A model generated the notes under the pieces. The model ran no database searches. It was not told the origin of the DNA and saw only the letters and a program-made list of their open reading frames with translations. Shown here piece after piece: positions 27,841 to 37,009 of a stretch of 64,000 nucleotides of DNA (positions within the stretch are counted from its first letter, which is position 1; each line of letters begins with the position of its first letter). The position numbers and the translations under genes were made by a program. Source of the DNA: Chitinophaga pinensis (lineage in GTDB: Bacteria; Bacteroidota; Bacteroidia; Chitinophagales; Chitinophagaceae); assembly GCA_943333125.1 (NCBI GenBank), contig CALQSB010000014.1:1-64000 (forward strand), in the 5' to 3' direction.

Positions 27841-29346
27841 ATGAAGTTGCTTTCCCCCGCAATATCTAAATTAGCAAGGATGCGCCTTTGGCGTATAAAG
27901 AACTGGACGAATCATCCTGTTGTTTCACAAAGAGAAGTATTACAAGATTTGGTTACTTCGGCACAGTATACTGTTTTTGGAAAGCAACACTCTTTTTCAA
28001 AATTATTTTCAGTAAAGGAATTTAAGCTTCATGTTCCCATCAGTGAATATGAAGACCTGCAACCTTATATACAAAGAATGCTCGATGGAGAAGAAAATGT
28101 ATTGTGGAACGCGCCGGTGAAATGGTTTGCCAAAAGCAGCGGAACTACAGGAAATAAAAGCAAGTTTATTCCGGTAAGTGATGAGAGCTTGAATGAAAAT
28201 CATTTTAAAGCAAGCAAAGATGTACTTACCAACTATTATAATAATTTTCCTTCGAGTGATTTATTAACCGGTAAAGGTCTTGTTGTTGGAGGCTCTCATC
28301 AAATCAGTACTTTTAATGGCGAAATACAATATGGCGACCTAAGCGCTGTGCTTATGCAAAACACTCCATTCTGGGGCCAGTGGCTTCGCACTCCCGAATT
28401 GAGCGTTGCGCTTATGGATGATTGGGGCGAAAAGATTGAAAAGCTAGCCCAGTCTACAGCCAATGAAAACGTTACCTCTCTTGCAGGTGTTCCAACCTGG
28501 ACATTATTATTGTTAAAACGAATTCTTGAAATAAAAGGAAAACAAACAATTAGCGAAATTTGGCCTAATTTAGAATTATATATTAATGGCGGCGTTTCGT
28601 TTATTCCTTATCGTGATCAATTTGAAAAAATCATTGGAAAGCCTATTAACTACCTCGAAATTTACAATGCCAGTGAAGGTTTTTTTGCCGGACAGGATGG
28701 TCCCGAGAACGACGGAATGACCTTGTTTACAGAACATGGAATTTTCTACGAGTTTATGCCTGTTGAAGAATATGGAAAAAAATTACCGAAGACATTCGGT
28801 TTGGATAAAGTAGAAATAAATAAAAACTATGCATTAATTATTAGCACTACCGGTGGTTTGTGGAGATATCTTGTTGGAGACACCATAAAATTCACTTCCT
28901 TAAACCCTTATCGAATAAAAGTAACCGGAAGATTAAAACACTATATGAATGCTTTTGGTGAAGAAGTAATCGTGGATAATTCAGACAAGGCTATTGCTGT
29001 AGCTGCTCAAAAAACCGGATCTGTAGTTATGGATTATACAGCAGCTCCTGTATATTTTTCTGATAAAAATAATGGGGCACATGAATGGTTGATTGAATTT
29101 GACAAAGAGCCTTTAGATATTAATCAGTTTACATTTGAACTTGATCTTGCATTAAAAAATGTAAACAGCGATTACGAGGCAAAAAGATATAAAGACATCG
29201 CTTTGCGTTTGCCTTATGTTCACCAATTACCCAAAGGAACATTTACGAAATGGCTTCAAAATAATAATCGGGTGGGCGGTCAGCATAAAGTACCAAGACT
29301 AAACAATGAAAGAAAAATAATTGAAGAAATACTGTCTTTAATATAA
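27841..29346 (+). CDS. GH3 auxin-responsive promoter family adenylating enzyme
   Basis: 501 residues from the ATG at 27841. The track start at 27709 overlaps lptB by 56 bp and adds no conserved residues, so I reject it. GH3 features are clear: WFAKSSGTTGNKSKFIPVSDE (P-loop-like motif, about 95-115), the middle LEIYNASEGFFAGQD motif and GLWRYLVGDTIKFTSLNPYRIKVTGR near the hinge. Plant GH3 enzymes join hormone acids to amino acids through an adenylate. Bacteroidota commonly carry a homologue whose substrate is unknown. It lies beside lptB and a FabG-type reductase, hinting at lipid or acyl metabolism. Confidence 0.88.
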   Translation: MKLLSPAISKLARMRLWRIKNWTNHPVVSQREVLQDLVTSAQYTVFGKQHSFSKLFSVKEFKLHVPISEYEDLQPYIQRMLDGEENVLWNAPVKWFAKSSGTTGNKSKFIPVSDESLNENHFKASKDVLTNYYNNFPSSDLLTGKGLVVGGSHQISTFNGEIQYGDLSAVLMQNTPFWGQWLRTPELSVALMDDWGEKIEKLAQSTANENVTSLAGVPTWTLLLLKRILEIKGKQTISEIWPNLELYINGGVSFIPYRDQFEKIIGKPINYLEIYNASEGFFAGQDGPENDGMTLFTEHGIFYEFMPVEEYGKKLPKTFGLDKVEINKNYALIISTTGGLWRYLVGDTIKFTSLNPYRIKVTGRLKHYMNAFGEEVIVDNSDKAIAVAAQKTGSVVMDYTAAPVYFSDKNNGAHEWLIEFDKEPLDINQFTFELDLALKNVNSDYEAKRYKDIALRLPYVHQLPKGTFTKWLQNNNRVGGQHKVPRLNNERKIIEEILSLI

Positions 29347-29391
29347 TTTTTCACTTTTCTTTTATTACTTTTTTTATATCCCCTTCAATCT

Positions 29392-29399
29392 TACTTTTG
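29392..29399 (+). promoter_or_regulatory. Candidate -7 promoter element for the FabG-type gene
   Basis: TACTTTTG matches TAnnTTTG. It lies 23 bp before the ATG of the reductase, a sensible leader length. No good -33 TTTG is seen at the expected distance. Confidence 0.45.
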
Positions 29400-29421
29400 C
29401 ATATATTAATAAAACAATAAA

Positions 29422-30177
29422 ATGAAATTATTAGAAGGAAAAGTTGCCATTATCACAGGTGCTGCCAGAGGAATTGGTGAAGCTGTAGCTTTAAAGTTTG
29501 CAGAAAATGGTGCTCATGTTGTGTTTACTTATGTAAGTGATGGAAGTAAAGAGAAAGCAGATATCCTTGTTGAAAAACTTGTTGCTTTTGGCGTAAAAGC
29601 AAAGGCTTATCAAAGCAATGCTGCTGATTATGCCTCTTGCGAAACCCTGGTAGCCGATGTATTGGCTGAGTTTAATCAGATTGATATTTGTGTAAACAAT
29701 GCCGGCATTTCAAAGGATAATCTTTTGCTTCGTATGACTTATGAACAATGGAACGAAGTAATGCAGGTAAATCTTAATAGTGTTTTCAATATGACGAAAC
29801 AAATTATTAAGCCCATGATGAAGGCCAGATCTGGCAGTATAATAAATATGAGCAGTGTTATTGGAGAAATGGGAAATGCTGGACAAGCCAGTTATGCTGC
29901 AAGTAAAGCGGGTGTTATTGGTTTCACTAAAAGCGTTGCTAAAGAACTCGGTAGCAGAAATATTAGATGTAATTCAATTGCTCCTGGTTTTGTGGAAACC
30001 GATATGACAAATTACCTAAAAGAAGGTACTAATGCCGATAAATATAAATCAATGATTGCTTTAGGAAGATTTGCAACTGCAGAAGACATTGCTAATGTTT
30101 GTTTATTTCTGGCAAGCGACATGGGAAACTACATTACAGGACAAACAATCAGCGCCTGTGGAGGAATGAATATTTAA
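29422..30177 (+). CDS. fabG: Short-chain dehydrogenase, 3-oxoacyl-ACP reductase type
   Basis: 251 residues, a classical SDR of FabG size. NADP-binding TGAARGIGEAVA near the N-terminus, NNAG at about 92, catalytic Ser in NMSSVIGEMGN and the YAASKAG Tyr/Lys pair are all present, with GFVETDM and the C-terminal TGQTISACGGMNI typical of FabG. It reduces beta-ketoacyl-ACP in fatty-acid elongation. The gene stands apart from other fab genes, so a related SDR role is possible. Confidence 0.88.
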   Translation: MKLLEGKVAIITGAARGIGEAVALKFAENGAHVVFTYVSDGSKEKADILVEKLVAFGVKAKAYQSNAADYASCETLVADVLAEFNQIDICVNNAGISKDNLLLRMTYEQWNEVMQVNLNSVFNMTKQIIKPMMKARSGSIINMSSVIGEMGNAGQASYAASKAGVIGFTKSVAKELGSRNIRCNSIAPGFVETDMTNYLKEGTNADKYKSMIALGRFATAEDIANVCLFLASDMGNYITGQTISACGGMNI

Positions 30178-30256
30178 TTTAAACTGCCTTGTTTAATTTT
30201 ATTACACAAAACATTAGATTCGGATTAACGTAGGCTTTTTCTTTTTATAATATTCC

Positions 30257-30285
30257 TTTGTAATTAATTTTCCTGTTTATCTTTG
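30257..30285 (+). promoter_or_regulatory. Candidate promoter, TTTG-N17-TATCTTTG
   Basis: TTTG (30257-30260) and TATCTTTG (30278-30285) match the Bacteroidota -33 and -7 elements with 17 bp between. The start codon of the next ORF (30294) is only 8 bp further, so the transcript would be almost leaderless, or translation starts later. Confidence 0.5.
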
Positions 30286-30293
30286 CAACGACT

Positions 30294-30647
30294 ATGAAAA
30301 GAATGGTTTATTTTTTTGACAATCCGCTTTGCATTCGAGCATTGTTAATTTCTTTTTTGCTTTGTATTTGCACGCTGTATTTTTTAGGTGGCGATTTTTA
30401 TTATGTCTTATCGGATACCTCTTTCAATAATGAAAAGAAATATCAGGACGAGGAAAAATCAGAGCAATCAGAAAAAACGGAAAAAGATCAAGATAATTTT
30501 TATTCAATCACAAAAGAATCAAACGTGACTGCCAATGTATTAATCATTGGTTGCTCAAATTCATATTTTACCATTTCAGAGAAAAAGAGTTTAAAAGGTT
30601 TCTCTGATATCCTTTCGCCGCCTCCCGATAGTTTTATTTTCATTTAA
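30294..30647 (+). CDS. Hypothetical membrane-anchored small protein
   Basis: 117 residues. One hydrophobic segment (ALLISFLLCICTLYFLGGDFYYVL, about 18-41) is followed by a charged Glu/Lys/Ser stretch (NEKKYQDEEKSEQSEKTEKDQD) and a short C-terminal region. No family recognised. It lies between the FabG-type gene and the SulP gene on the same strand, preceded by its own promoter-like element. Expression as a protein is plausible but not certain. Confidence 0.45.
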   Translation: MKRMVYFFDNPLCIRALLISFLLCICTLYFLGGDFYYVLSDTSFNNEKKYQDEEKSEQSEKTEKDQDNFYSITKESNVTANVLIIGCSNSYFTISEKKSLKGFSDILSPPPDSFIFI

Positions 30648-30773
30648 GTGTATTAACTGGGTTATTTTCAAATTCAGTTATCTGTTTTTAATTCATTGCG
30701 AAATGTTTTATTGTTTTTGATTTTAAACGAATCGAAAACAAAGACACGTTTCTTATCATTATTAAATTTTATT

Positions 30774-32330
30774 ATGAAAAAGTATTTTACAAGTTTGGGT
30801 GCTGATTTTTCTGCAGCAATTGTTGTTTTTTTGGTGGCTATTCCATTGTGTTTGGGAATTGCAGTTGCGAGCGGCCTGGGTGAATTTTCGGGTATCATTG
30901 CAGGTGTTGTTGGCGGCGTTGTTGTTGGATTAATAAGTGGGAGTCATTTAAGTGTAAGTGGTCCTGCAGCAGGATTAACCGCTATTGTTGCTGCAACCGT
31001 TTTAAAGCTACCCGCAATTGAAGCGTTTTTTTTAGCTGTTGTTATTGCCGGTTTACTGCAAATAATTATGGGCTTTTTGAAGTTGGGTATAATCGGTGAT
31101 TATGTACCCAATAGCGTTATTAAAGGCATGTTGGCTGCAATTGGAATTATTCTGATTTTAAAACAACTGCCTCATCTTGTTGGCTACGACAAAGACTATG
31201 AGGGTGACGAAACTTTTTTACAAATTTCAGGAGAAAACACTTTTTCTGCTGTATTTAATGCCGTGAATTTTATTACCCCTATTTCGATTATTATAGGATT
31301 GGTGGGTATTTTTATTCTAATTATTTATGAATCAAAAAAAATAAAAGAAAAAAGATTGTTTCAAATTTTAAGCGGTCCGCTGCTTGTGGTAATCGCCGGT
31401 ATTTTAATTAATAAATTTTTAGGTGGCATCGATTCTGTTCTTACAAACAGAGAAGCTCATCTAGTAAAAATTCCTGTCGCTTCATCTTCTGCCGAATTTT
31501 TCTCTTTCTTTAATTTCCCAAACTGGAGTTATATTTCCAACGCAGATGTATGGGTTAGTGGATTTACAATAGCAATTGTGGCCTCGCTTGAAACCTTATT
31601 AAGTATTGAGGCTGTTGATAAATTAGACCCTGTTAAAAGGGTTACTCCCCCAAACAGAGAGCTGGTGGCTCAGGGATTTGGCAATATGGCAAGCGGGCTT
31701 ATTGGTGGGCTTCCTCTTACAAGCGTTATCGTTAGAAGCAGCGCCAATGTGAATGCTGGGGCCAAAACAAAAAGCAGTGCCATCATACATGGATTGTTGA
31801 TTTTAATTTGTGTTTGTTTTGCTCCCGTGGTTTTAAATATGATTCCAAAGGCGGCATTGGCGGCGATCCTTGTTTTCACCGGATATAAACTTACTCGTGT
31901 TTCTCTTTTTAAAGAGTATTACAAAAAAGGATGGGAACAATTCATGCCTTTTGTTGTTACAATTTTGGCTATCGTTCTAACAGATCTTCTTAAGGGTGTT
32001 GTTATTGGTATCTCTCTAGGGCTTTTTTATACCATCAGAAGCAACTTCAGAACAGCGGTTTTTGTGATTCATGAAAAAAATAATTATTTGATTCGTCTTA
32101 GAAAAGATGTTTCTTTTTTTATTAAACCCATACTAAAAGAAAAGCTTGAATTGATTCCAGAAAATACCAATCTCATTATTGATCTGGTACATGCTGAACA
32201 TATCGACAGAGATGTAATTGATACTATTAATGAATTTTTAAGTCACGCTCATTTGAAAAATATCATTTGTACTATCAATAAGAATGATTTTAATGAACTT
32301 CATAAATTAGTAAATGATCCTTCTTTTTAA
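30774..32330 (+). CDS. SulP family inorganic anion (probably bicarbonate) transporter
   Basis: 518 residues from the ATG at 30774. The track start at 30696 adds 26 unlike residues, so I prefer the later one. SulP features: FSAAIVVFLVAIPLCLGIAVASG at the N-terminus, the SGPAAGLTAIVAA motif, ten or more hydrophobic spans and the conserved GGLPLTSVIVRSSANVNAGAKT. A short C-terminal STAS-like domain (NLIIDLVHAEHIDRDVIDTI) remains. The carbonic anhydrase gene follows 53 bp downstream, a linkage that points to bicarbonate uptake rather than sulfate. Located in the inner membrane. Confidence 0.9.
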   Translation: MKKYFTSLGADFSAAIVVFLVAIPLCLGIAVASGLGEFSGIIAGVVGGVVVGLISGSHLSVSGPAAGLTAIVAATVLKLPAIEAFFLAVVIAGLLQIIMGFLKLGIIGDYVPNSVIKGMLAAIGIILILKQLPHLVGYDKDYEGDETFLQISGENTFSAVFNAVNFITPISIIIGLVGIFILIIYESKKIKEKRLFQILSGPLLVVIAGILINKFLGGIDSVLTNREAHLVKIPVASSSAEFFSFFNFPNWSYISNADVWVSGFTIAIVASLETLLSIEAVDKLDPVKRVTPPNRELVAQGFGNMASGLIGGLPLTSVIVRSSANVNAGAKTKSSAIIHGLLILICVCFAPVVLNMIPKAALAAILVFTGYKLTRVSLFKEYYKKGWEQFMPFVVTILAIVLTDLLKGVVIGISLGLFYTIRSNFRTAVFVIHEKNNYLIRLRKDVSFFIKPILKEKLELIPENTNLIIDLVHAEHIDRDVIDTINEFLSHAHLKNIICTINKNDFNELHKLVNDPSF

Positions 32331-32383
32331 ATATAAATTCATTTCAAATTGCTTTATTTCTTTACCTTCAAAAAAAATAAAAA

Positions 32384-33019
32384 ATGATAAACTCTTACGA
32401 TAAACTTTTACTCGAAAATAAAGCCTGGGCGACAGAGCAGGTTCAATTAGACACAGACTTTTTTAAGCGATTATCTCACATTCAAACTCCAGAATTTTTA
32501 TGGATTGGATGTAGTGATAGTAGGGTACCTGCAGATAAAATAACCGGAACCCAGCCCGGTGAAATTTTTGTACATAGGAATATTGCCAATATGGTTGTTC
32601 ATACAGACTTAAACCTGTTAAGCGTTTTAGAATATGCTGTTCAGGTGCTTAAGGTAAAGCATATTATTGTTTGTGGTCACTATGGTTGTGGCGGGGTTAG
32701 AGCAGCAATGGGAAACCACTCTCTTGGTATCATAAATAAATGGCTCAGAAACATTAAAGATGTTTATAGAATTCACCAATCGAATTTGGAAAAAGAGACC
32801 AATGAAGACAAAAGAGCAGACATGCTGGTTGAATTGAATGTTAAAGAACAAATTATGAATCTAGCAAAAACTTCAATCATTCAAAAAGCCTGGAAGTATG
32901 AACAACGCCCTCATTTACATGGATGGGTATATGGATTAAACGATGGTATTATTAAACCCGTTTGTGAAATGGAACCAGGAACACACATCGACCCTATTTA
33001 CGAATATGATAATTTATAA
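32384..33019 (+). CDS. can: Beta-class carbonic anhydrase
   Basis: 211 residues, full length for a beta-type enzyme converting CO2 and bicarbonate in the cytosol. Zinc ligands and catalytic pair are present: CSDSR (Cys43, Asp45, Arg47) and the HYGCGGVRAA motif near residue 100. HRNIANMV and LLSVLEYAVQVLKVKHIIVCGH match the family closely. It forms a likely operon with the SulP transporter before it and the cupin gene 3 bp after it. Confidence 0.93.
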   Translation: MINSYDKLLLENKAWATEQVQLDTDFFKRLSHIQTPEFLWIGCSDSRVPADKITGTQPGEIFVHRNIANMVVHTDLNLLSVLEYAVQVLKVKHIIVCGHYGCGGVRAAMGNHSLGIINKWLRNIKDVYRIHQSNLEKETNEDKRADMLVELNVKEQIMNLAKTSIIQKAWKYEQRPHLHGWVYGLNDGIIKPVCEMEPGTHIDPIYEYDNL

Positions 33020-33022
33020 AAA

Positions 33023-33523
33023 ATGACCGCTAAAGATCTAATTGACCAGTTTCAAATGCTGCCTCATCCCGAAGGTGGCTGGTATAAAGAAAACTATAGA
33101 AGCGCTGAACAAATTTCTGCAAATGATTTACCTGAAAGGTTTTCCGAAAGCCGCCCTATTTCAACAGCTATATACTTCTTAATGGAACAAGGTAATTTTT
33201 CTGCTTTTCATAAAATAAAAAGCGACGAGTGCTGGCATTTTTATGCCGGACAAACACTGTTGATTTATATTATAGACAATAATGGTACACTTGAAATTGT
33301 AAAACTTGGAAACAATATAGATAATGAAGCGTGTTTTCAGTTTGTTGTTCCCGCCAATTGCTGGTTTGCAAGCAGGCCCGCCAACGAAAGCCTGTTTTCA
33401 TTCGTTGGTTGCACCGTTGCTCCGGGCTTTGATTTTAATGATTTTAAATTAGCAAAAGCTACCGAACTAATAGAATTATATCCAAATCATACTGATATTA
33501 TTAAATCATTGTGTCGTCAATAA
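33023..33523 (+). CDS. Cupin family protein, DUF985 type
   Basis: 166 residues. It matches the Cupin_5/DUF985 pattern: LIDQFQMLPHPEGGWYKENYRS at the start, FLMEQGNFSAFHKIKSDECWHFYAGQ in the barrel and the late segment VPANCWFASRPAN, CTVAPGFDFNDFKL. The family is a single small beta-barrel, probably metal- or sugar-binding, with no agreed reaction. It begins 3 bp after the carbonic anhydrase stop and is almost certainly cotranscribed. Confidence 0.85.
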   Translation: MTAKDLIDQFQMLPHPEGGWYKENYRSAEQISANDLPERFSESRPISTAIYFLMEQGNFSAFHKIKSDECWHFYAGQTLLIYIIDNNGTLEIVKLGNNIDNEACFQFVVPANCWFASRPANESLFSFVGCTVAPGFDFNDFKLAKATELIELYPNHTDIIKSLCRQ

Positions 33524-33747
33524 CAATTTTGATATTATTGAGCTGATCATTCTTCTTTGATTTTACATCAGCAATTTATTTCTCTTTTTCTTGTTTCTTC
33601 TTTTTTTAAAAACAGATTATATAAACCTGTTTTTGATTGATTGATAATTGTTGAAAAAATCGGTATAATTTTTTTTATTACTAATATTATACTTTATATC
33701 TTTCCGTTGATTACTACCAATCTATTAAATTCTAAATAAATAACTTT

Positions 33748-34242
33748 ATGCAAGACGGTACTGTTGATAAGGAGGCTGTCATTCTTATTAGCAAAAACTC
33801 TTTCTCGGAAATTTGTATAAAGCCAGAATCCGGAATGCGTTTTCTTCGTTCATTGTGCACAATAAAAAAAGACGCCATAATCACTGCTTTTAAAGAAAAT
33901 GGATATTTTTATGAGCCGAGTTGCTTTACCATTCAAACCGAAATAAATAAACATATTTCTTTGTTTCCTTTTTTACTTAAATACACTAATCATAGTTGTG
34001 ATCCTAATGTTTTTTTTGATACCACCTCGATGCTTTTGATTGCAATAAAAGACATTGCGGCAGGAGATGAGCTTTGTTCTTTTTATCCTTCTACGGAAAA
34101 AAATATGGCTCAGTCTTTTTTTTGTAACTGCGGAAGTAAGAATTGTCTTGGAGAAATTACGGGCGCTTCTACAATTCCAAAAGACATTTTAAAAAAATAC
34201 AGACTAACCGATTTTATACGTTCTCAAATTTTTGATATCTAA
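33748..34242 (+). CDS. SET-domain protein with post-SET cysteines
   Basis: 164 residues. The C-terminal half is a recognisable SET methyltransferase core: YTNHSCDPNVFFD (the NHS/pseudoknot motif), AIKDIAAGDELCSFYPS and a post-SET zinc motif CNCGSKNCLG. The N-terminal SET strands are degenerate; the usual GxG of the cofactor site is not obvious. It opens a run of four co-directional genes (gap 11 bp to the next). It probably methylates an amine on the product or on a carrier made by the ATP-grasp enzymes. It could also be a substrate-binding or inactive partner of the fused SET domain. Confidence 0.78.
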   Translation: MQDGTVDKEAVILISKNSFSEICIKPESGMRFLRSLCTIKKDAIITAFKENGYFYEPSCFTIQTEINKHISLFPFLLKYTNHSCDPNVFFDTTSMLLIAIKDIAAGDELCSFYPSTEKNMAQSFFCNCGSKNCLGEITGASTIPKDILKKYRLTDFIRSQIFDI

Positions 34243-34253
34243 TTTTTAAATTA

Positions 34254-35423
34254 ATGACAAGAGCCGTTGCTTCTTTATTTAAATTTTCTTTACCGAAAAA
34301 TCTAAAAATAAAAGTTTGGGTACTGGCACCTGCAATAGAATCAAAGGATGAGCATATAGATTATTATTACGATTTTACACAAAGCATTGCCGAGTATACT
34401 GCTGTTTTTAAAACTTTGAATATTTTGTGGGAATGGAAAGAAATAAATATGAATAATTTTAAAGCGGTTATTAATGAGATTGAGTCAGACCGCGATACTT
34501 TCTTTCCTGTTGCACTCAATCTTTGTGATGGCGATGAAATAAATGGCGCTCCCGGGCTTTCTGTAATTAAATATCTAGAAGAAAAAGAGATTATTTATAC
34601 AGGTTCGGATGAGTTCTTTTATAATATTACCACGTCAAAAATTCCTATGAAAAAAGCTTTCGACATGGCGGGTGTAGCTAATGCGGAGTGGACTTTTTTT
34701 AGAAGTAAGGGAGATTTTAATGCAGAAGATATTTTAAATAAAACAGGAACTCCTGTTATCATTAAGCCTGCTGTATCCGGTGGAAGTATGGGGGTGGGAA
34801 TTAAAAACGTTGTAGATAATAAAGAAGAGCTAACGATATTGGTTGATAGTTTGTTGGACGGTTATAGAGGCTGGAATTTGAATGCAGATGGAATTATTGC
34901 AGAACGATTTATTGCCGGCCCGGAATTTACAGTATTTATCAGCGGCTCTTATGACCGACCAAATGATGCAGTTATTTATACGCCAGTCGAACGCGTTTTT
35001 CATCAATCTCTTCCTGACAAAGAAAAGTTTTTATCTTTTGACCGTCTTTGGGAAATTTATGAAACAGAATCTCCAATGCCCGAAGATGAGAATTTTTATG
35101 AGTATCAGTTACCGGATCCATCTTTGATTGATTCTATAAAACAATTAAGCTGGGAAGCTTATGTTGCAACTAAAGGTATGGGCTACACGAGGGTTGATAT
35201 CAGAATGGATTTAGTAACTAATAAATTGTATGTATTGGAAGTAAATGCACAATGCGGAATTAGCGAGGATGAAAATTTTACTTCTATTGGAGCAATATTA
35301 AAATTTTCAGGAAGAACTTTTTCACAACTTATTGAAGAAATTCTAAATGATGCCATTAAAAGGGGTTACTCAAAAATTATTTCTCATGTCAATAATAATA
35401 AAAAGAAGGCTATAAGATCTTAA
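34254..35423 (+). CDS. ATP-grasp ligase, D-Ala-D-Ala ligase-like
   Basis: 389 residues. The N-terminal domain (VWVLAPAIESKDEHIDYYYD, NLCDGDEINGAPGLSVIKYLEEKEI, YTGS) resembles Ddl enzymes. The ATP-grasp core follows: TPVIIKPAVSGGSMGVGIKN (glycine loop), IIAERFIAGPEFTVFISG and the metal-binding RVDIRMDLVTNKLYVLEVNAQCG. Such enzymes form amide bonds through an acyl phosphate. The 389-residue length and lack of other cell-wall genes argue against housekeeping ddl. It sits between the SET gene and the ATP-grasp-SET fusion, with gaps of 11 and 17 bp. Confidence 0.85.
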   Translation: MTRAVASLFKFSLPKNLKIKVWVLAPAIESKDEHIDYYYDFTQSIAEYTAVFKTLNILWEWKEINMNNFKAVINEIESDRDTFFPVALNLCDGDEINGAPGLSVIKYLEEKEIIYTGSDEFFYNITTSKIPMKKAFDMAGVANAEWTFFRSKGDFNAEDILNKTGTPVIIKPAVSGGSMGVGIKNVVDNKEELTILVDSLLDGYRGWNLNADGIIAERFIAGPEFTVFISGSYDRPNDAVIYTPVERVFHQSLPDKEKFLSFDRLWEIYETESPMPEDENFYEYQLPDPSLIDSIKQLSWEAYVATKGMGYTRVDIRMDLVTNKLYVLEVNAQCGISEDENFTSIGAILKFSGRTFSQLIEEILNDAIKRGYSKIISHVNNNKKKAIRS

Positions 35424-35440
35424 TTTATAGCAGGAATCAG

Positions 35441-36910
35441 ATGTCAAATGAATTGAAAAATAAAAACCAATTTGCAGTAAAAAAAGTTTGTGTTTTACTG
35501 CCCGATTATTCTACCTCCGATGTAGATTATCAACATTATGATCCTCCAAGAGACCTTTCTCTGCTCCTTCCAGAATGTGAGATCGAGCATGTATTGTTAA
35601 ATAAACTTACCACCTATAAACAGCTTAAAGAGCTCAGTAAGAAAAATTTTGACGTTTTTGTAAACCTATGCGAAGGTTATCTGGAGTGGGCCGTTCCTTC
35701 AATTGATGTTATTTATTTTCTTGAATTACTAAATCTTCCTTTTACAGGACCAAGTTCCCTTTTGTATGATCCTACAAAAGAGTTAATGAAATATGTTGCT
35801 TACACACAAGGCGTAAAAACGCCAAATTATGCTTTGATTGAAGAATTGTCTGATATCGAAACACAATGCAAGCATCTCTCCTATCCTTTGTTTGTTAAGC
35901 CATCAAAAGCTGGAGACAGTTTAGGTATTGACGAAAAATCGCTGGTATATAATTATGGCGAGCTGTTTAAAAAAATCAGTTCAATCATTGATGAATACGG
36001 GCCTTTGCTGGTGGAAGAATATATTGATGGAAGAGAATTTACTGTTATGCTGGTAAGAAATCCAGAAAGCCTTTTATCCACCAAGGTGTTCGCCCCCGTT
36101 GAGTATGTTTTTCCGGAAGGTAAAAAGTTTAAAACCTATGCTTTAAAAACATCCGAACTTCATACCGAAGCCAACAGAGCTGTCAAAGATTTTGAGCTGT
36201 CTGATAAATTAAAAACATCTGCTGAAGATATTTTTAATGGTTTTGGTGGTGTTGGATATGCAAGACTGGATTTCAGAATGAACGAACATGGTGATTTGTT
36301 TTTTCTGGAAATCAATTTTACGTGCTCCGTTTTTTACAGTGGTGGGTATGAGGGTTCTGCAGATTATATTTTAAAAATGGACGGCTGCAGTCCTGATACT
36401 TTTTTACGAATGATTATTGAAGAAGGCAGGGCAAGATATCTTCGAAACCAGAAAAAATATAAAATGAGGGGCAACTCCATCTCTGGATACGGAATCTATG
36501 CCACCAAAGATATTGAAGCCAATGAGTTGATTTTCAAGGGAGAAGAAAGATCACAACGCATTGTATCTCAATCATATGTGAATAACAACTGGACTGTTAA
36601 AGAATTAGAAAACTTTAAAAAATACGCATATCCTCTCAGTAATGAAGTATTTTTGCTCTGGGATGAAAATCCGGCGGGTTGGGCTCCTCAAAATCATAGT
36701 TGCGAGGCCAACACGGTTTATAAAGGACTTAATGTTGTTGCATTACATCCAATAAAAAAAGGCGAAGAACTAACCCTCAATTACGCTGATTTTTTAAATG
36801 ATAAAATGGAGCCCTTTAATTGTACATGTGGAAGCTTGAAATGCCAGGGTTATATTAGTGGCGTTCCTTTAAATTCTGTCAGCACAAGAGAAGAACATAT
36901 CAAGATCTAA
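35441..36910 (+). CDS. ATP-grasp ligase fused to a C-terminal SET domain
   Basis: 489 residues, one open frame. Residues about 10-345 form a Ddl-like ATP-grasp enzyme: VCVLLPDYSTSD, NLCEGYLEWAVPSIDVI, PLFVKPSKAGDSLGID, LLVEEYIDGREFTVMLV and YARLDFRMNEHGDLFFLEIN. From about 348 a SET domain follows, with its GYGIYATKDIEANELIF start, the NHSCEANT motif, GEELTLNYADF and post-SET CTCGSLKCQG. All SET landmarks look intact, unlike in the stand-alone SET gene upstream. Ligation and methylation are thus linked in one polypeptide. A likely task is joining amino acids and methylating the product; the substrate is unknown. Confidence 0.85.
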   Translation: MSNELKNKNQFAVKKVCVLLPDYSTSDVDYQHYDPPRDLSLLLPECEIEHVLLNKLTTYKQLKELSKKNFDVFVNLCEGYLEWAVPSIDVIYFLELLNLPFTGPSSLLYDPTKELMKYVAYTQGVKTPNYALIEELSDIETQCKHLSYPLFVKPSKAGDSLGIDEKSLVYNYGELFKKISSIIDEYGPLLVEEYIDGREFTVMLVRNPESLLSTKVFAPVEYVFPEGKKFKTYALKTSELHTEANRAVKDFELSDKLKTSAEDIFNGFGGVGYARLDFRMNEHGDLFFLEINFTCSVFYSGGYEGSADYILKMDGCSPDTFLRMIIEEGRARYLRNQKKYKMRGNSISGYGIYATKDIEANELIFKGEERSQRIVSQSYVNNNWTVKELENFKKYAYPLSNEVFLLWDENPAGWAPQNHSCEANTVYKGLNVVALHPIKKGEELTLNYADFLNDKMEPFNCTCGSLKCQGYISGVPLNSVSTREEHIKI

Positions 36911-37009
36911 CCCGCTGATTTCCTGTTACTACCTATTTTATTTTTTTCTTTTTGTTAAGTCAAATCCATTGGGTATTGACTATTGTTTCTGTTTTTAAAA
37001 ATAAAATTT

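Noticed and set aside
33524-33747. Small precursor peptide gene ahead of the ATP-grasp cassette
   Set aside because: I looked for one because such ligases can act on ribosomal peptides, but no plausible short ORF with a start is present.
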